A DNA stretch of 64,000 nt from NCBI GenBank assembly GCA_030159075.1, contig BROG01000966.1, positions 124,001-188,000 on the forward strand, in the 5' to 3' direction. The translations under genes and the position numbers were made by a program. Of this stretch, positions 11,579 through 24,005 are shown one piece after another; position 1 is the first letter of the stretch, and each line of letters starts with the position of its first letter. A model generated the notes under the pieces. That model was not told the origin of the DNA. It saw only the letters and a program-made list of their open reading frames with translations, and searched no databases. Source of the stretch: Atrina japonica. Taxonomy: Eukaryota > Mollusca > Bivalvia > Pterioida > Pinnidae.

Positions 11579-11793
11579 TCATAAACTGCCCTTTTCCGCT
11601 AATCCTAAGGCCAGTAACTCTTCATCCACACACACATCTCTATCGGTCGATGTATCGATCAGTCTCATAGAGATGACTTTGTTTTCACCCACACCACAAA
11701 TGAGTGCCACTAAATCTTTCTGAGAAACCATTTGCGAAAATTTGTACTTGGCTGCCTCACTCCAGAACTGTACCCCATCAGACGGCTTGATTG
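11579..11793 (-). CDS. TDRD7: TDRD7-like terminal exon (end of eTudor 3)
   Basis: Acceptor atcttgtag, then residues 836-905: IKPSDGVQFWSEAAKYKFSQ is the SN-like beta/alpha segment of an extended Tudor, and the chain ends LALGLAEKGSL before TGA at 11579-11581. The first two bases complete an Ala codon begun in the previous exon. Confidence 0.9.
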
Positions 11794-14700
11794 CTACAAG
11801 ATAACAGAGAACCAGCTGAACATGAATCAAGAAGTGTGCCATTGTGTCAGTCAATATGTAAAAAAGGATTTGATTGGTTGAACATGCGTATTTAACATGA
11901 TGACTGATTGGTCTGTATTGTGCAAATGATTACATATTTATTATTTACATGGTTTATACTGCCAATGAAAATAATTTTTCAAGCAATTTTCCGGGACTTT
12001 ACATGGTATTTTTCAAGCAAATTGAATGGGCATGTTTAAGCTATCGAGGTCTTGAAAATGAAACCAAAGGACCGAAAAATAGCAAGGTTCTTTCACAGTT
12101 CAATGACAACCCTCGAAATACCACTCAAGACTTCCACTAAACAGTTCCAGCAGTACAGCATCACACAAACACTTTACTCAAATGGAATATCCTAGGTCAA
12201 AATTAAAGTTTTATTTTTTTAAAAGAGTTATCTTTTTTTAGTGATGAAAGAACATATACAAACAGAATTCAAGTACTTTGAAGAAAAATTAAGCATTTTG
12301 AATTCAAAAACTTTTCAAGGATATTATTGTTTTAGGCACTTTTCAAGGTCTTACTCTATATTCAACACTTTTCAAGGTCTAACTCTATATTCAACACTTT
12401 TCAAGGTCCAACTCCATATTCAAGAACTTTTCAAGGTCTAACTTTATATTCAAGCACTTTTCAAGGTCTTACTCTATATCCAAGCACTTTTCAAGGACTA
12501 ATTCTATATTCAAGCACTTTTCAAGGTCTGTGTGAACCATGCTTTACAACTGAATGGATACAGAAAATAGTTTATACAGGAACTTAGTATTCAAACTCAA
12601 GGACTTTTTAGCACTCATACATAATCTAGGACAAGAACTCGGTTTCGTTACCAGTCTAAGAAGTCTTCACTTCGCAGTTGTGGCAGTGTGAGCGATAAAT
12701 GTCCAAAGTTAATTTACCTGGTATAGCAACATAAAGAATATGGAAGATCGGTTTTTAATATGTTTCAGTAAAATTTTCTTCAAGGACTCTGGTATAATTC
12801 AAGGATATTTACTGAAAATTCATGGACCTCTCTGTGAGATAATATTTTGTGACCTCTTTCGCCATATATGTTCATTTGGATTTTAATGTACCAACGTGGC
12901 AGATTAGTTATTATGTTGTCTCTACTACCTTGAGTTAGTAGGGTTTCCCCTTTAGCTCAATCTGTGGAGCAACAGACTCGTAAACCAGAGGTGCTAGGTT
13001 CAATTCCATGCGTTCATACTTCACTTACAGTATCAATATCTAACTGCAGATTATGGGAACCGACAATGGTCACTGTATGTTTCACACATTTTAGACGACC
13101 GACTTGCCAGTGTTTGATCTGTGATGGAAATTACACAAAACATACCATTTAGCTTAGCTTTGAAGGCCTGAATCGGCAGATTCCAGAATTTCTGTGGTAA
13201 CGGCTGGATTTCCTCAAATGTCATTGCAGTGTATTCCCCTATATCACATAAATACACAGAGACCTGAAACAGCAAATCAAAGAACCTGAAAATATTACCC
13301 CGATGCTATGACGGCTGATATATCAATTATCTGACAGCGTATGTCTTAAGCATTGAAACTTCCTATGCCCTTCCACAGAATAGCACAGAACTTTATTTAT
13401 TTTTTTGTCATAAAATCTTTAAATGGTTCATTTATCATTTTGTTTTACAGTCCAAGTTACAACATAATATAAAAAAGGTGCTGTATCATCCTGTACACTT
13501 TGAAGGTTTTGTATATAAACTAATGTAAATCCGGAAATTTTCGCAGGATTTTATTTTCGCAATACACTTATTTTTTTGGGGGCGATTAGAAATGCCCATT
13601 TTGTCAAACTATTATCATACTTCATAACGGGATATTTTTATTTCCATGAGCAAGAGCTCTCTTTAAATTAAGTGTAAATAAAATTCTCGCAAATAAAACT
13701 GGATTTACAGTATATAAAATTAAGAAAAATGTTGTTTTTTTTGGTGGATTCCATTACTGTATATCTGGAAATTTCCGCCTTTTTACGACAGGAAACATAT
13801 AACCATCTTTAATTTACCCTAAATTACCACTGTCTCATGCCCATAGATGACATATACAGTAAAGCCTGCTTCAGCAACCACCTGTGTATAAAGACTATCT
13901 GGTCACAAAGGCCGTTTTATTTTTTTGCTGTCCCCAATAGTACCATTTGTGTAGAAATCAACCTCTATATAAAGACCACCTCCCTATAAAGACCGGTTTT
14001 CTTGTGTCCCTAAGGAGGTCTTTATATACAAGTTTCACTGTATGTACATTCTTCAATTTTAAGCTTAAAAATTTTCACTTTCGTTTTAAATTCACTCTCT
14101 CATCGGAGGACGAAAATGGCGAAAATTAAATGGCAGTGACAATTCCAGATATACAGTTTTCTTAAATCCATTATCAGATTATGTTCATTTCATCACGGAT
14201 GTATCAAAAAAGTAAGTTGGAACAAGATGCAATATTGTCAGAATTTGACAATATGAATTTTGAGTTGGTGTTTTACGCCACACTCAACACTTTTTCAGTC
14301 ATATGATTGCAGCCAGTTTTTAACTCATCAACCCCTGAAAAACAATGGACTCTTCTGTAAATTAATGACTTAGACCAGTCCAAATGTGTATTTAGGGGTG
14401 AATGAGTTAACCCAATTACAATGTACCTGGGAAGAGAAAATCGACCTTCTGCAAGTAAACTGGCAATCAGCATTATAGGTTCCAGCGTGGCTCGAAACCT
14501 GCACTGACCATCACAAGTGTCAGACCTCATGGCTCTATCCAGTAGCAACTTTGTTGAAACTATCCAATCACAACATTGTTGCATGATGATAATAACTATC
14601 TAATGGGACCAATTCATGTACCATGTGATACCCGATAACGTTTGTGTGGGACTATTGTTTCTATTAGTGATGGAATGACGATAGCAAACGATATCCTGCG

Positions 14701-17700
14701 TTAATGTCCTTTCAGTGGGAAGATTACGTAGAGTTATGTTCCATCACCATTGGAGATACTAGTACCGCACAAACGTCATCGGTTATCACGTGGTACATAA
14801 ATTAGTTCCATTTGGTAAAGATTGAAAACAAACAAGAACCTACCAAAGCTTCAGATACAGTGTTGTTGAGGATAATTCTGTACCAAGCGCCGCCCTGGTG
14901 GCCAGCATATAGATGACCTTTCTTGAAATCTTCTTTATTGAAAAACTGCAAACAAAGTCAACAATAATGGAAGAGGTTTTAACCATATTGGTTGAGGAAT
15001 CAATGATAATGGAAGAGGTTTAAATGAAACAAAATTTTTATTTCAAACTTCCATAATTTGTAGTTTTCAAAGTAAATCATCACCATATTTTTTATTTACA
15101 ATAAAAATTTGCATAAATAAAGATTTTGGAAACCATACAACTGCCGCTTATAAATATCTATGTACGTAGACCTACACAAATGTCAGATAATTATTTATCT
15201 AAATTTTTTCAAACTACAAAACTTTGAAAATTAATAAATCTCAAAGAGATTGTGAAAAATATATATATACATGTATATATGTTTGTTTGAATGATGTTTT
15301 AAGCCACACTTAACAATTCTTTTTCAGTCGTATGGTGGCAGCCACCATTATACCCCAGAAGAACACCAACGGCTTTCTGCGACAAAAATGGCCAACTTTC
15401 ACATTAAATCAACTTAGCTTCCCATTGGACTCAAACCTTCGCTGACCAGAAGTGAGTCTTCATAGTTCAAAGCACGATGCTCTAACCACTCTGCCATGGA
15501 GGCCTGCCCCCCACCCCACCCCCAAGTATATACATACAGTAAAACCTGCTATAGCGGCCACCTCTATATAAGGATCACCTGTTTATAAAGGCCAGTTTTG
15601 AAAAGTCCCTTGACTGCATACTTCAACTAAATTGAACCTGTGTATAAGGGTCACCTGCACATAAAGGCCAATATTTTCTGGTCCCTTGGGTGGCCCCTAT
15701 ATACAGGTTTTACTGTATATGACAATAATATTTTTCCGTGACCAAAAAGGTAAAAGTTGAAGATCATACATCTCCTAGTTATACTTACAATTTCTGTTTC
15801 TGTGGTGTTGAAATATTCAATCATATCTCGTAAAAGTTGGTCTTGTTCCATTTTTGTCTCGTAAGGAACACACTATAAAATAATTTTACAAGAATGTCGG
15901 TAAAACTGATCGATGCTCCCTGCGGCATTCCCAATATTTTAAGGATAAATTCTTACTAAGACTTATTGACCTTGACCTTTCAGAAATGACCTTGAGTGAC
16001 CTTTGTCCAAAAAGTCTGTGTCCCAAGGTACATTTGTGTGAAATATTGTAAAATTCTGATACTCCGTAAAAACGATTTAAGAGATATGAGCTTGAACGGA
16101 TGGATGGACAGGACAGTGACTATAAAAATTGATTGTTAACATCAAGAGTAAGACATAAATTGATAAAAATTTGCATATCAATCAGCGAGAAGGCCAATTT
16201 TTCTTAACCTCACGTTAAATCAGAAAATGAAGGTAGAAAAAAAAAAATGCTACTACATGTACTGGGGAAACTGTCCAACATTGACAGTGTAATTTCAGAA
16301 CAAAAGTGTATTTTTAGTTGAAAATCTCACGATACAATGACCCTTACATATCCCATTGAAAATATATCAGTAGTTTTAATTCAAAAAATGCATTTTCAAT
16401 AGTTCTGATGAATGATACTGTATTTATGATATTACTGTATGCTGACTTCAAATAAAATTTTTCCTATCTCTTGGCTGCTTATAATGATATCGATTTGTAA
16501 ATTTATCCACAGACAATTAATGTGCCAATTGCAATGTGTTTCTTTACATCAGCAAATTCAACAAAGTCTTGAAAATGAAAATGGTCATTTTAAAGGGGGT
16601 TTACTGTATCATACCAAACCAGAGCACGGCTAGTAATGCTCAGTCTCATATAACACAAGAGCCAGGCTAATGATGCTCAATTTCATATAACACAAGAGCC
16701 AGGCTATTGATGCTCAATCTCATATAACACAAGAGCCAGGATATTGATGTTCAATTTCATATAACACAAGAGCCAGGATATTGATGCTCGATCTCATATA
16801 ACACAAGAGCCAGGCTATTGATGCTCAATTTCATATAACACAAGAGCCAGGCTATTGATGCTCAATCTCATATAACACAAGAGCCAGGATATTGATGCTC
16901 AATTTCATATAACACAAGAGCCAGGCTATTGATGCTCGATCTCATATAACACCAAAGCCAGGCTATTGATGCTCGATCTCATATAACACAAGAGCCAGGC
17001 TAATGATGCTCGATCTCATATAACACAAGAGCCAGGCTATTGATGCTCGATCTCATATAACACCAGAGCCAGGATATTGACGCTCAATTTCATATAACAC
17101 AAGAGCAAGGCTATTGATGCTCAACCTCATATAACACCAGAGCCAGGCTAATGATGCTCGATCTCATAACACCATAGGGGGGGGGTGGTGCTATCAATAT
17201 TAACATTCGAATATGAACTTGTTAAAAAACGTATATCCAGAGAACCAAAAACAAACAGCCCCACACCCACCTACCCTCCCCACTCCCCTGGCTTTCAAAA
17301 CAAATTCCTTTTGCGAAAATTTTGTAGAATCTACTTACCACAAAATTTGAAGGATCATATAAACCGATCACATGAATATCACAGTATTCGCCGACATTTG
17401 GTATCTTATAATACAGAGGCAGAGGTCGGTTATTATATTCTGTTATATCCCAATGAACATCACCTTTAGCACCCTCGCCACCTCCTACGGAATCACAGGA
17501 CACTGAATCACCACCAGATTTACCCCATGTATACAATTTGGGTTTAACGTCTTGATTCATTTTTAAATTGCTTAGCGTCTCTATCACCGAGTCTGTATTC
17601 TCCTGACTGCTAATGTCAGTTCCTTCAGCACTGATTGGAGCCTTCTTGTAATCACTGTCTGATTTGGGAGGTAACCCCACTCCTTTATCACTTTTACTCA

Positions 17701-20700
17701 TGGAATTCTGCCCTGGAATTTTGTTCGAAGGTAATTGAGCACAAGACGCAGGATCTCTGACTACTGACCCTGATGTTGGAAAGTTTTTAGGATTCGTCGT
17801 TTTTGATGGTGATTTTTTTATGTTGGAATTTAAGTCCTTATTGTTCAATTTTTTGGTCTGAGGTATAGTAACCTCATCCTCTTCCTCGGTTTCCCAGGAA
17901 TCGGAGGAATCTTGCTTCATCAACTTGTTTGACGTTACTGTCAGAGGTTTTGCTGCAATGAAATCGTACAGTATAAGTGAAATATTTAACGAGATGAAAA
18001 ATTAGCATTTTGTCCTTAATAAGACGATATATACTTTTAGTGAGAAGTAATTTTGGCGATTTTATGATTCCAAACAAAAAATTAAACATTCATGAAATTC
18101 ATTTGTATCAGGCCTGACATCGTAATTTATTTTCACAGTATAGATTAAAGCATATCACTACAGTCAGAACATTAAATCGTAACTATAACTTATGCAATTA
18201 GATAAATGTCGCAGTCACGTGACCAATAATTACTATTTACGGATATCCTAAATTCCACTCTTTCTGAATCCGTTTTTAATGTCTGGTTTGCTTCATACAT
18301 AACTGTCCGTAACCAATGGGTTCATTCGGCTCGGGTTTAAATCAGACAATAGTGGAATCTAGACATGTCGAATTCGGATGGATCGAAATTCTGATTATGA
18401 AAAAGTGGTAGAGCCAGTCCTGATTTTTAGAACTTCTTTTTACCTGGTTATTTTTGCCCTTTTACGACAGAAAACATTTTCACTCCGTCTTCAATTTCCC
18501 GTAAAACACTAAAGTCTCGTGAATGGCATGTGAATCCGTGCTTCAATTATTCGCCTCGAAAATTTCACTTTCATTCTAGATTCGCCCTCTCACCTTAGGG
18601 CAAAAATTCAAAGGGAGCGCAAACTTCGAGGTATATAGTATATGTATATATTTATTAAACTTTCACAGAAAATAATCTCATTATCTCAAAGTCTAAATTT
18701 TACTTGTGTCAATTTTAGATTCGCCCTCTCACCTTAGGGCAAAAATTTGCGGTTTGAGAAGTATCAAAAAAACTCCTTATCTCATTTTCTCAATTTTTTA
18801 CGTCGAATCAAAATACTCCTTATCTCAAATTTAACGTCGAATGACCACTCAAAAGTTGCAGTGTATTCAATATACCAGTAGTAATAGTATATATTTAAGC
18901 TTTCAAATTTTTGGTGAAGTAAAATTTTACATATTAACTGCTATTAAGCGATAACCTGAAAAGGTCTATGTACTGACAGTTAGTATAGAAAAATGCAGTA
19001 TACAGTAAAACCTTGTTATAATGCCACGATCTGTTCAGCCTAAATTTTGGCATTATAAAATGGTTTTGTGATAGGCTTAAATGAAATTATAGAGAAAATT
19101 GGAAAAATGGACTTTCAAAAATCGTTGCATTATTTGAGGTGGCAAAGGGAATGAGGGACATCATAAAGGAGTTTTACTGTATGTTAACTGAATATGTCCG
19201 TTATCTCGCAAAGTGATGAGGGTTGTGTCCTGTCAATTTCGAGATAAAAAGATTCAACTTTATATTTTCTTAATCATCTACCCTAATAGGCAATGGACTC
19301 TACTTAAAATAAGTGACATAGCCCAGTCCATTTGTACCTTTAGATGTAAGTGGATTACTACCAGATACTCACTATCTTGTGTAGCATCGGCTGTCATATC
19401 GCGTCTTGGGAACATGGGAGACGACTCTTTTGACTGAGGATTACTGCCAGCAGATGTCAGCAGTGATGTTTCCGCTTCTCGTTGGACAGCTTTGGCAATG
19501 GTTTCATTAATGTCTATCTCCTCATCCTCTTCTTGAGTATCAAACAATATCACAGACGGTACCTCTCTTCTGAAACAGGAAAATGTCAAATAATTCAGGG
19601 TCAACTTGAAAAAATGTCAAATAATCCAGTGTCAGTAATATGAATGTCACATAATAGAGTGTCAACATAAATGTCACATAACAGTGTCAACATTATGAAT
19701 GTCACATAATAGTGTCAACATAAATGTCACATAACAGTGTCAACATTATGAATGTCACATAACAGAGTGTCAACATAAATGTCACATAACAGTGTCAACA
19801 TTATGAATGTTATATAATAGAGTGTCAAAATAAATGTCACATAACAGAGTCAACATTATGAATGTCACATAACAGAGTGTCAACATAAATGTCACATAAC
19901 AGTGTCAACATTATGAATGTTATATAATAGAGTGTCAAAATAAATGTCAAATAACAGTGTCAACATTATGAATGTTATATAATAGAGTGTCAAAATAAAT
20001 GTCACATAACAGAGTCAACATTATGAATGTCACATAACAGAGTGTCAACATAAATGTCACATAACAGTGTCAACATTATGAATGTTATATAATAGAGTGT
20101 CAAAATAAATGTCAAATAACAGTGTCAACATTATGAATGTTATATAATAGAGTGTCAACATAAATGTCACATAACAGTGTCAACATTATGAATGTCACAT
20201 ATAATAGAGTGTCAACATAAATGTCACATAACAGTGTCAACATTATGAATGTTATATAATAGAGTGTCAACATAAATGTCACATAACAGTGTCAACATTA
20301 TGAATGTTATATAATAGAGTGTCAAAATAAATGTCACATAACAGTGTCAACATTATGAATGTCACAAAATAAAGTGTCAACCTGAACAATGTCACAAACT
20401 TTATCTAGTTTCAACATGAACAATGCCATGAACTTTATCCAGTGTCAACATGAACAATGCCATGAAATTTATCCACTGTCAACATGAACAATGTCATGAA
20501 CTTTATCCACTGTCAACATGAACAATGCCATGAACTTTATCCACTGTCAACATGAACAATGTCATGAACTTTATACAATGTCAACATGAATGATGTCACA
20601 AACTTTATCCAGCTTCAACATGAACAATGCCACAAACTTTATCCAATGTCAACATGAACAATGTCACAAACTATATAGTGTTAACATTATGAATGTCACA

Positions 20701-23700
20701 TAACAGAGTCTCAATATTACAATTATCTATTTTCGTAAAAAAAACCAATTAAACAAACAATCAGAATTCGTACTACATACCTGGCTACAATTTCGGCTAT
20801 ACAAGTTTTGCCAAGGGCTAGGTCAAACAATTTCTCCACTGTCGTCACATTCTCTGCTATTTCCTCCAAACCATACAGAGAAACTTCAATAGCCTGACAT
20901 GGGAGGAAATACAACTAAACATCAGTGAATGAATATAGAGGATTTTGAATTTGAAATTTGAATAGTGTTTTACGCCACACTCAACAATTTTTCAGGTATG
21001 TGGTGGCGGCCAGTTTTTAGTGGTGGAGAAGAGAACCAGGTTACATTATACCCGGGAAGAGACCACCAGCCTTCCGTAAGTAAACTGGCTAACTTTCTCA
21101 CAAAAATCAGCTTAGGTTCCAGTGGGACTCAAACCTGCACTGACTAGAGGCGAGAGACTTAATGGTTTAAAACACGATACTCTAACCACTTGGCCAAAGA
21201 GGCCCTGTGAATATAGAGAACCTTTGGAATATAACTCTAGTGAGAGAACAAACATACAAAATGATTTGTATATCTGTACCCCTTACATAAAATTATTCAC
21301 AGTATTTAAACAAATAGGGCCAAAGTCATATCAGTTGAAATAAAGCAGAATCTCACTAATTTGAAATTCATCCGACTGTCCCCATTACTTCGAGATACCT
21401 AGAATTTGAGATGACCAAAACTTTGACATGACAGGAATTCCAACTGATTGAATTTTGACGTAACAAAATTCCAATGTATGTAATTCTCCTAGGCTTTCAG
21501 ATTCATATGTATTTACGCCGAAGTCACCAAACCTGTTCTGATAACAAATTAGAGAGATTGAGCTTTATACACTAGGGGTCAAATTTTAATAGTCCTACTA
21601 CAAATTCACTAGCCCCAAAAGTGGTACAACGAATTACCAAAAACTTCACATATTCACAAATTTGGTACCAGAATTACTGTATCCGTAATTTTAGATAGAA
21701 TATTTAACAATTTTAGGTGAAGAATTAGTGATTCTGATGTTCAGTGAACATATGGTATCATTAACTCATTCACCCCTAAATACACATTTGGACTGGTCTT
21801 AGTCATTAATTCATAGAAGAGTCCATTGATTTTCAGGGTTTAATGAGTTAATCACTGTTCATGTTTATACTATGATCAGTCAACAGATTTTCTACAAATC
21901 AACCGGGCTTGCTGAAGCCAGACCTTGACTAGTCCCCTGGAAAAGTTAGTAGTCTCGGAATGGTCGACTACCTTTTATATTTTGAACTCTGTACACTTAT
22001 GTATAGATAAACATACAAGATTAACAAATGAAAGATGGAAAAATCACTGGAAAGGTGTGACAGGTACCCTCCTTACATTTCGTACTTTATTTGGTTAAAG
22101 AATCTGTTTCATGCGTCCTAAATATGTTGATTTCTACATGAATACTGTCATGGTGTTTTATTCTCCGAGTTGTAATTTTCATGTTTTTCTCTTTCTTGGC
22201 ATGATCAGAGGAGATCACCTCACAAAGGGGGCCATACATTTTCAGTCTCTTTCAAATTTCTTGATAAACATCAAATAAGTATAGACTTTAAATCAGGAGA
22301 CCATCTCGCTCATCAACCCACTTAAAAGTCAGTTGGTTTGTTGGCCTTAATAACAAAATTAAAATGTAATGAAACCTGTACATAGGGGCAACCTAAAGGG
22401 ACCAGAAAATATTGACCTTTATGTGCAGGTGACTCTTATACGCAGGTTCAATTAAATTGAAGTATGCAATGAAGGGACTTGAAAAAATGGCCTTTATAAA
22501 CAGGTTATCCTTATATAGAGGTGGCCATTACATACCTGTCAAGTCTACCAATTTCGGCGGTAGTCTACCGATTTTTCTAATCATCTACCGCTTGTCTACC
22601 GCCGAGAAAAAATCTACCGATTTCTACTGATTTTTCTAATTTTCAACCGATTTCCCTATATTTCTACTGCTTCTTGTCCATTTTCCGGCAATCGGTAGAC
22701 GTTTTTGTCAGCATTAAATGTTCTAAATCATAATTTTCAGTCTATTAATTGGCGACAAAAAAATAGCTTGAAATTTCTGGCGCCTCCATATCATTGAAGT
22801 ATTAAGACATCTATTCTAGGTTATATAAGCCCCCTATATCTTCCATATAGTCATGAAGAACAAGGACTAATAACCCTGTTTATTAATCAATGTCATTAGA
22901 TCATACAGAGGTGTCATTATTGGACGTGTGCCGACGGTAATTACACAATGACCTGTACTGTGGACAGGTACCTAATATACAGATTGATTACCTGTATATC
23001 TAAACATCCACACCTATAATCACTATCCATATGTTCTGTCCTATATACAGTTATCAAAGATTGACGTTATATTAATTTCATGCAGCTTCTGTATCAATCC
23101 TCAATGATTTTACTTTAAAAATTTTGCTGAGAAATAGCGAAGCGAGATCGTGGTATCTTCTATGACGTCCGCACTCCACATACTATACAGTGTTATACAT
23201 GTATCTTAAATTTGTGATGATTTCAATACAAAAACGATGTTTTATTTCATTTACATAATATTTTATACAAAGATAATAATATCTTCTTTTATCACATTGA
23301 AATGAATTTAATAAATTGTCAGTAATGACAGTAAACACATTTAGATAACATTAATAATCTTTTTTTTCTTTTTAAAAGCAGATTTGATTTTTCTTTATCA
23401 AATCTCCTTTTTTTTGAGTGAACTATTCAGTCATCATTTGTTGTTTTATCTTATAAATTAATGAAAAGGGTACAATATGAAAATATGAAAACCTTCAAAT
23501 AAATATTTGGGTATGTAAATATTTTAGTAATAAATGTTCAAATCTAAAAAAAAACAACAAACAAACAAACAAAACAAATAAATAAATCAAGCCTTTGACT
23601 TTAAAAATTATCATACTTCCAAATATTTAGCAATCAAACTGAGATTATATTTCTTCCAGGTAAGTCTAGTTATTTATTTTCTGCATTCCAAATCCAACTG

Positions 23701-23922
23701 TTATATTAGAATATTCAGAATTTAGTATATTTTAAAATTTGTTATAACAAATTAAGAAATACTAAATTTTAAACATTCTAATATAACACAATGACCATAA
23801 CATCATTTTGAGTCTCCCAAGCTGTGTGTGTACATGTATATATTACATGTATTAAAACTTCAAAATAAAGCCTATATCTATTCCTTATAAATTTCAAAGT
23901 CAACTAGAAAATTAAAAGGAAT

Positions 23923-24005
<83 letters not shown>

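Noticed and set aside
14273..14584. 103-codon minus frame
   Set aside because: Runs through a SINE and a palindromic element; not an exon, and the neighbouring Tudor exons join without it.
16628..17174. CRISPR-like regular array of short repeats
   Set aside because: The units are contiguous 37-mers with no unique spacers and lie in an intron; it is a minisatellite. The same holds for the arrays at 19590, 28440, 34795, 48970 and 59175.
17185..17469. 94-codon + strand frame
   Set aside because: Antisense shadow of TDRD7-like exon 15.
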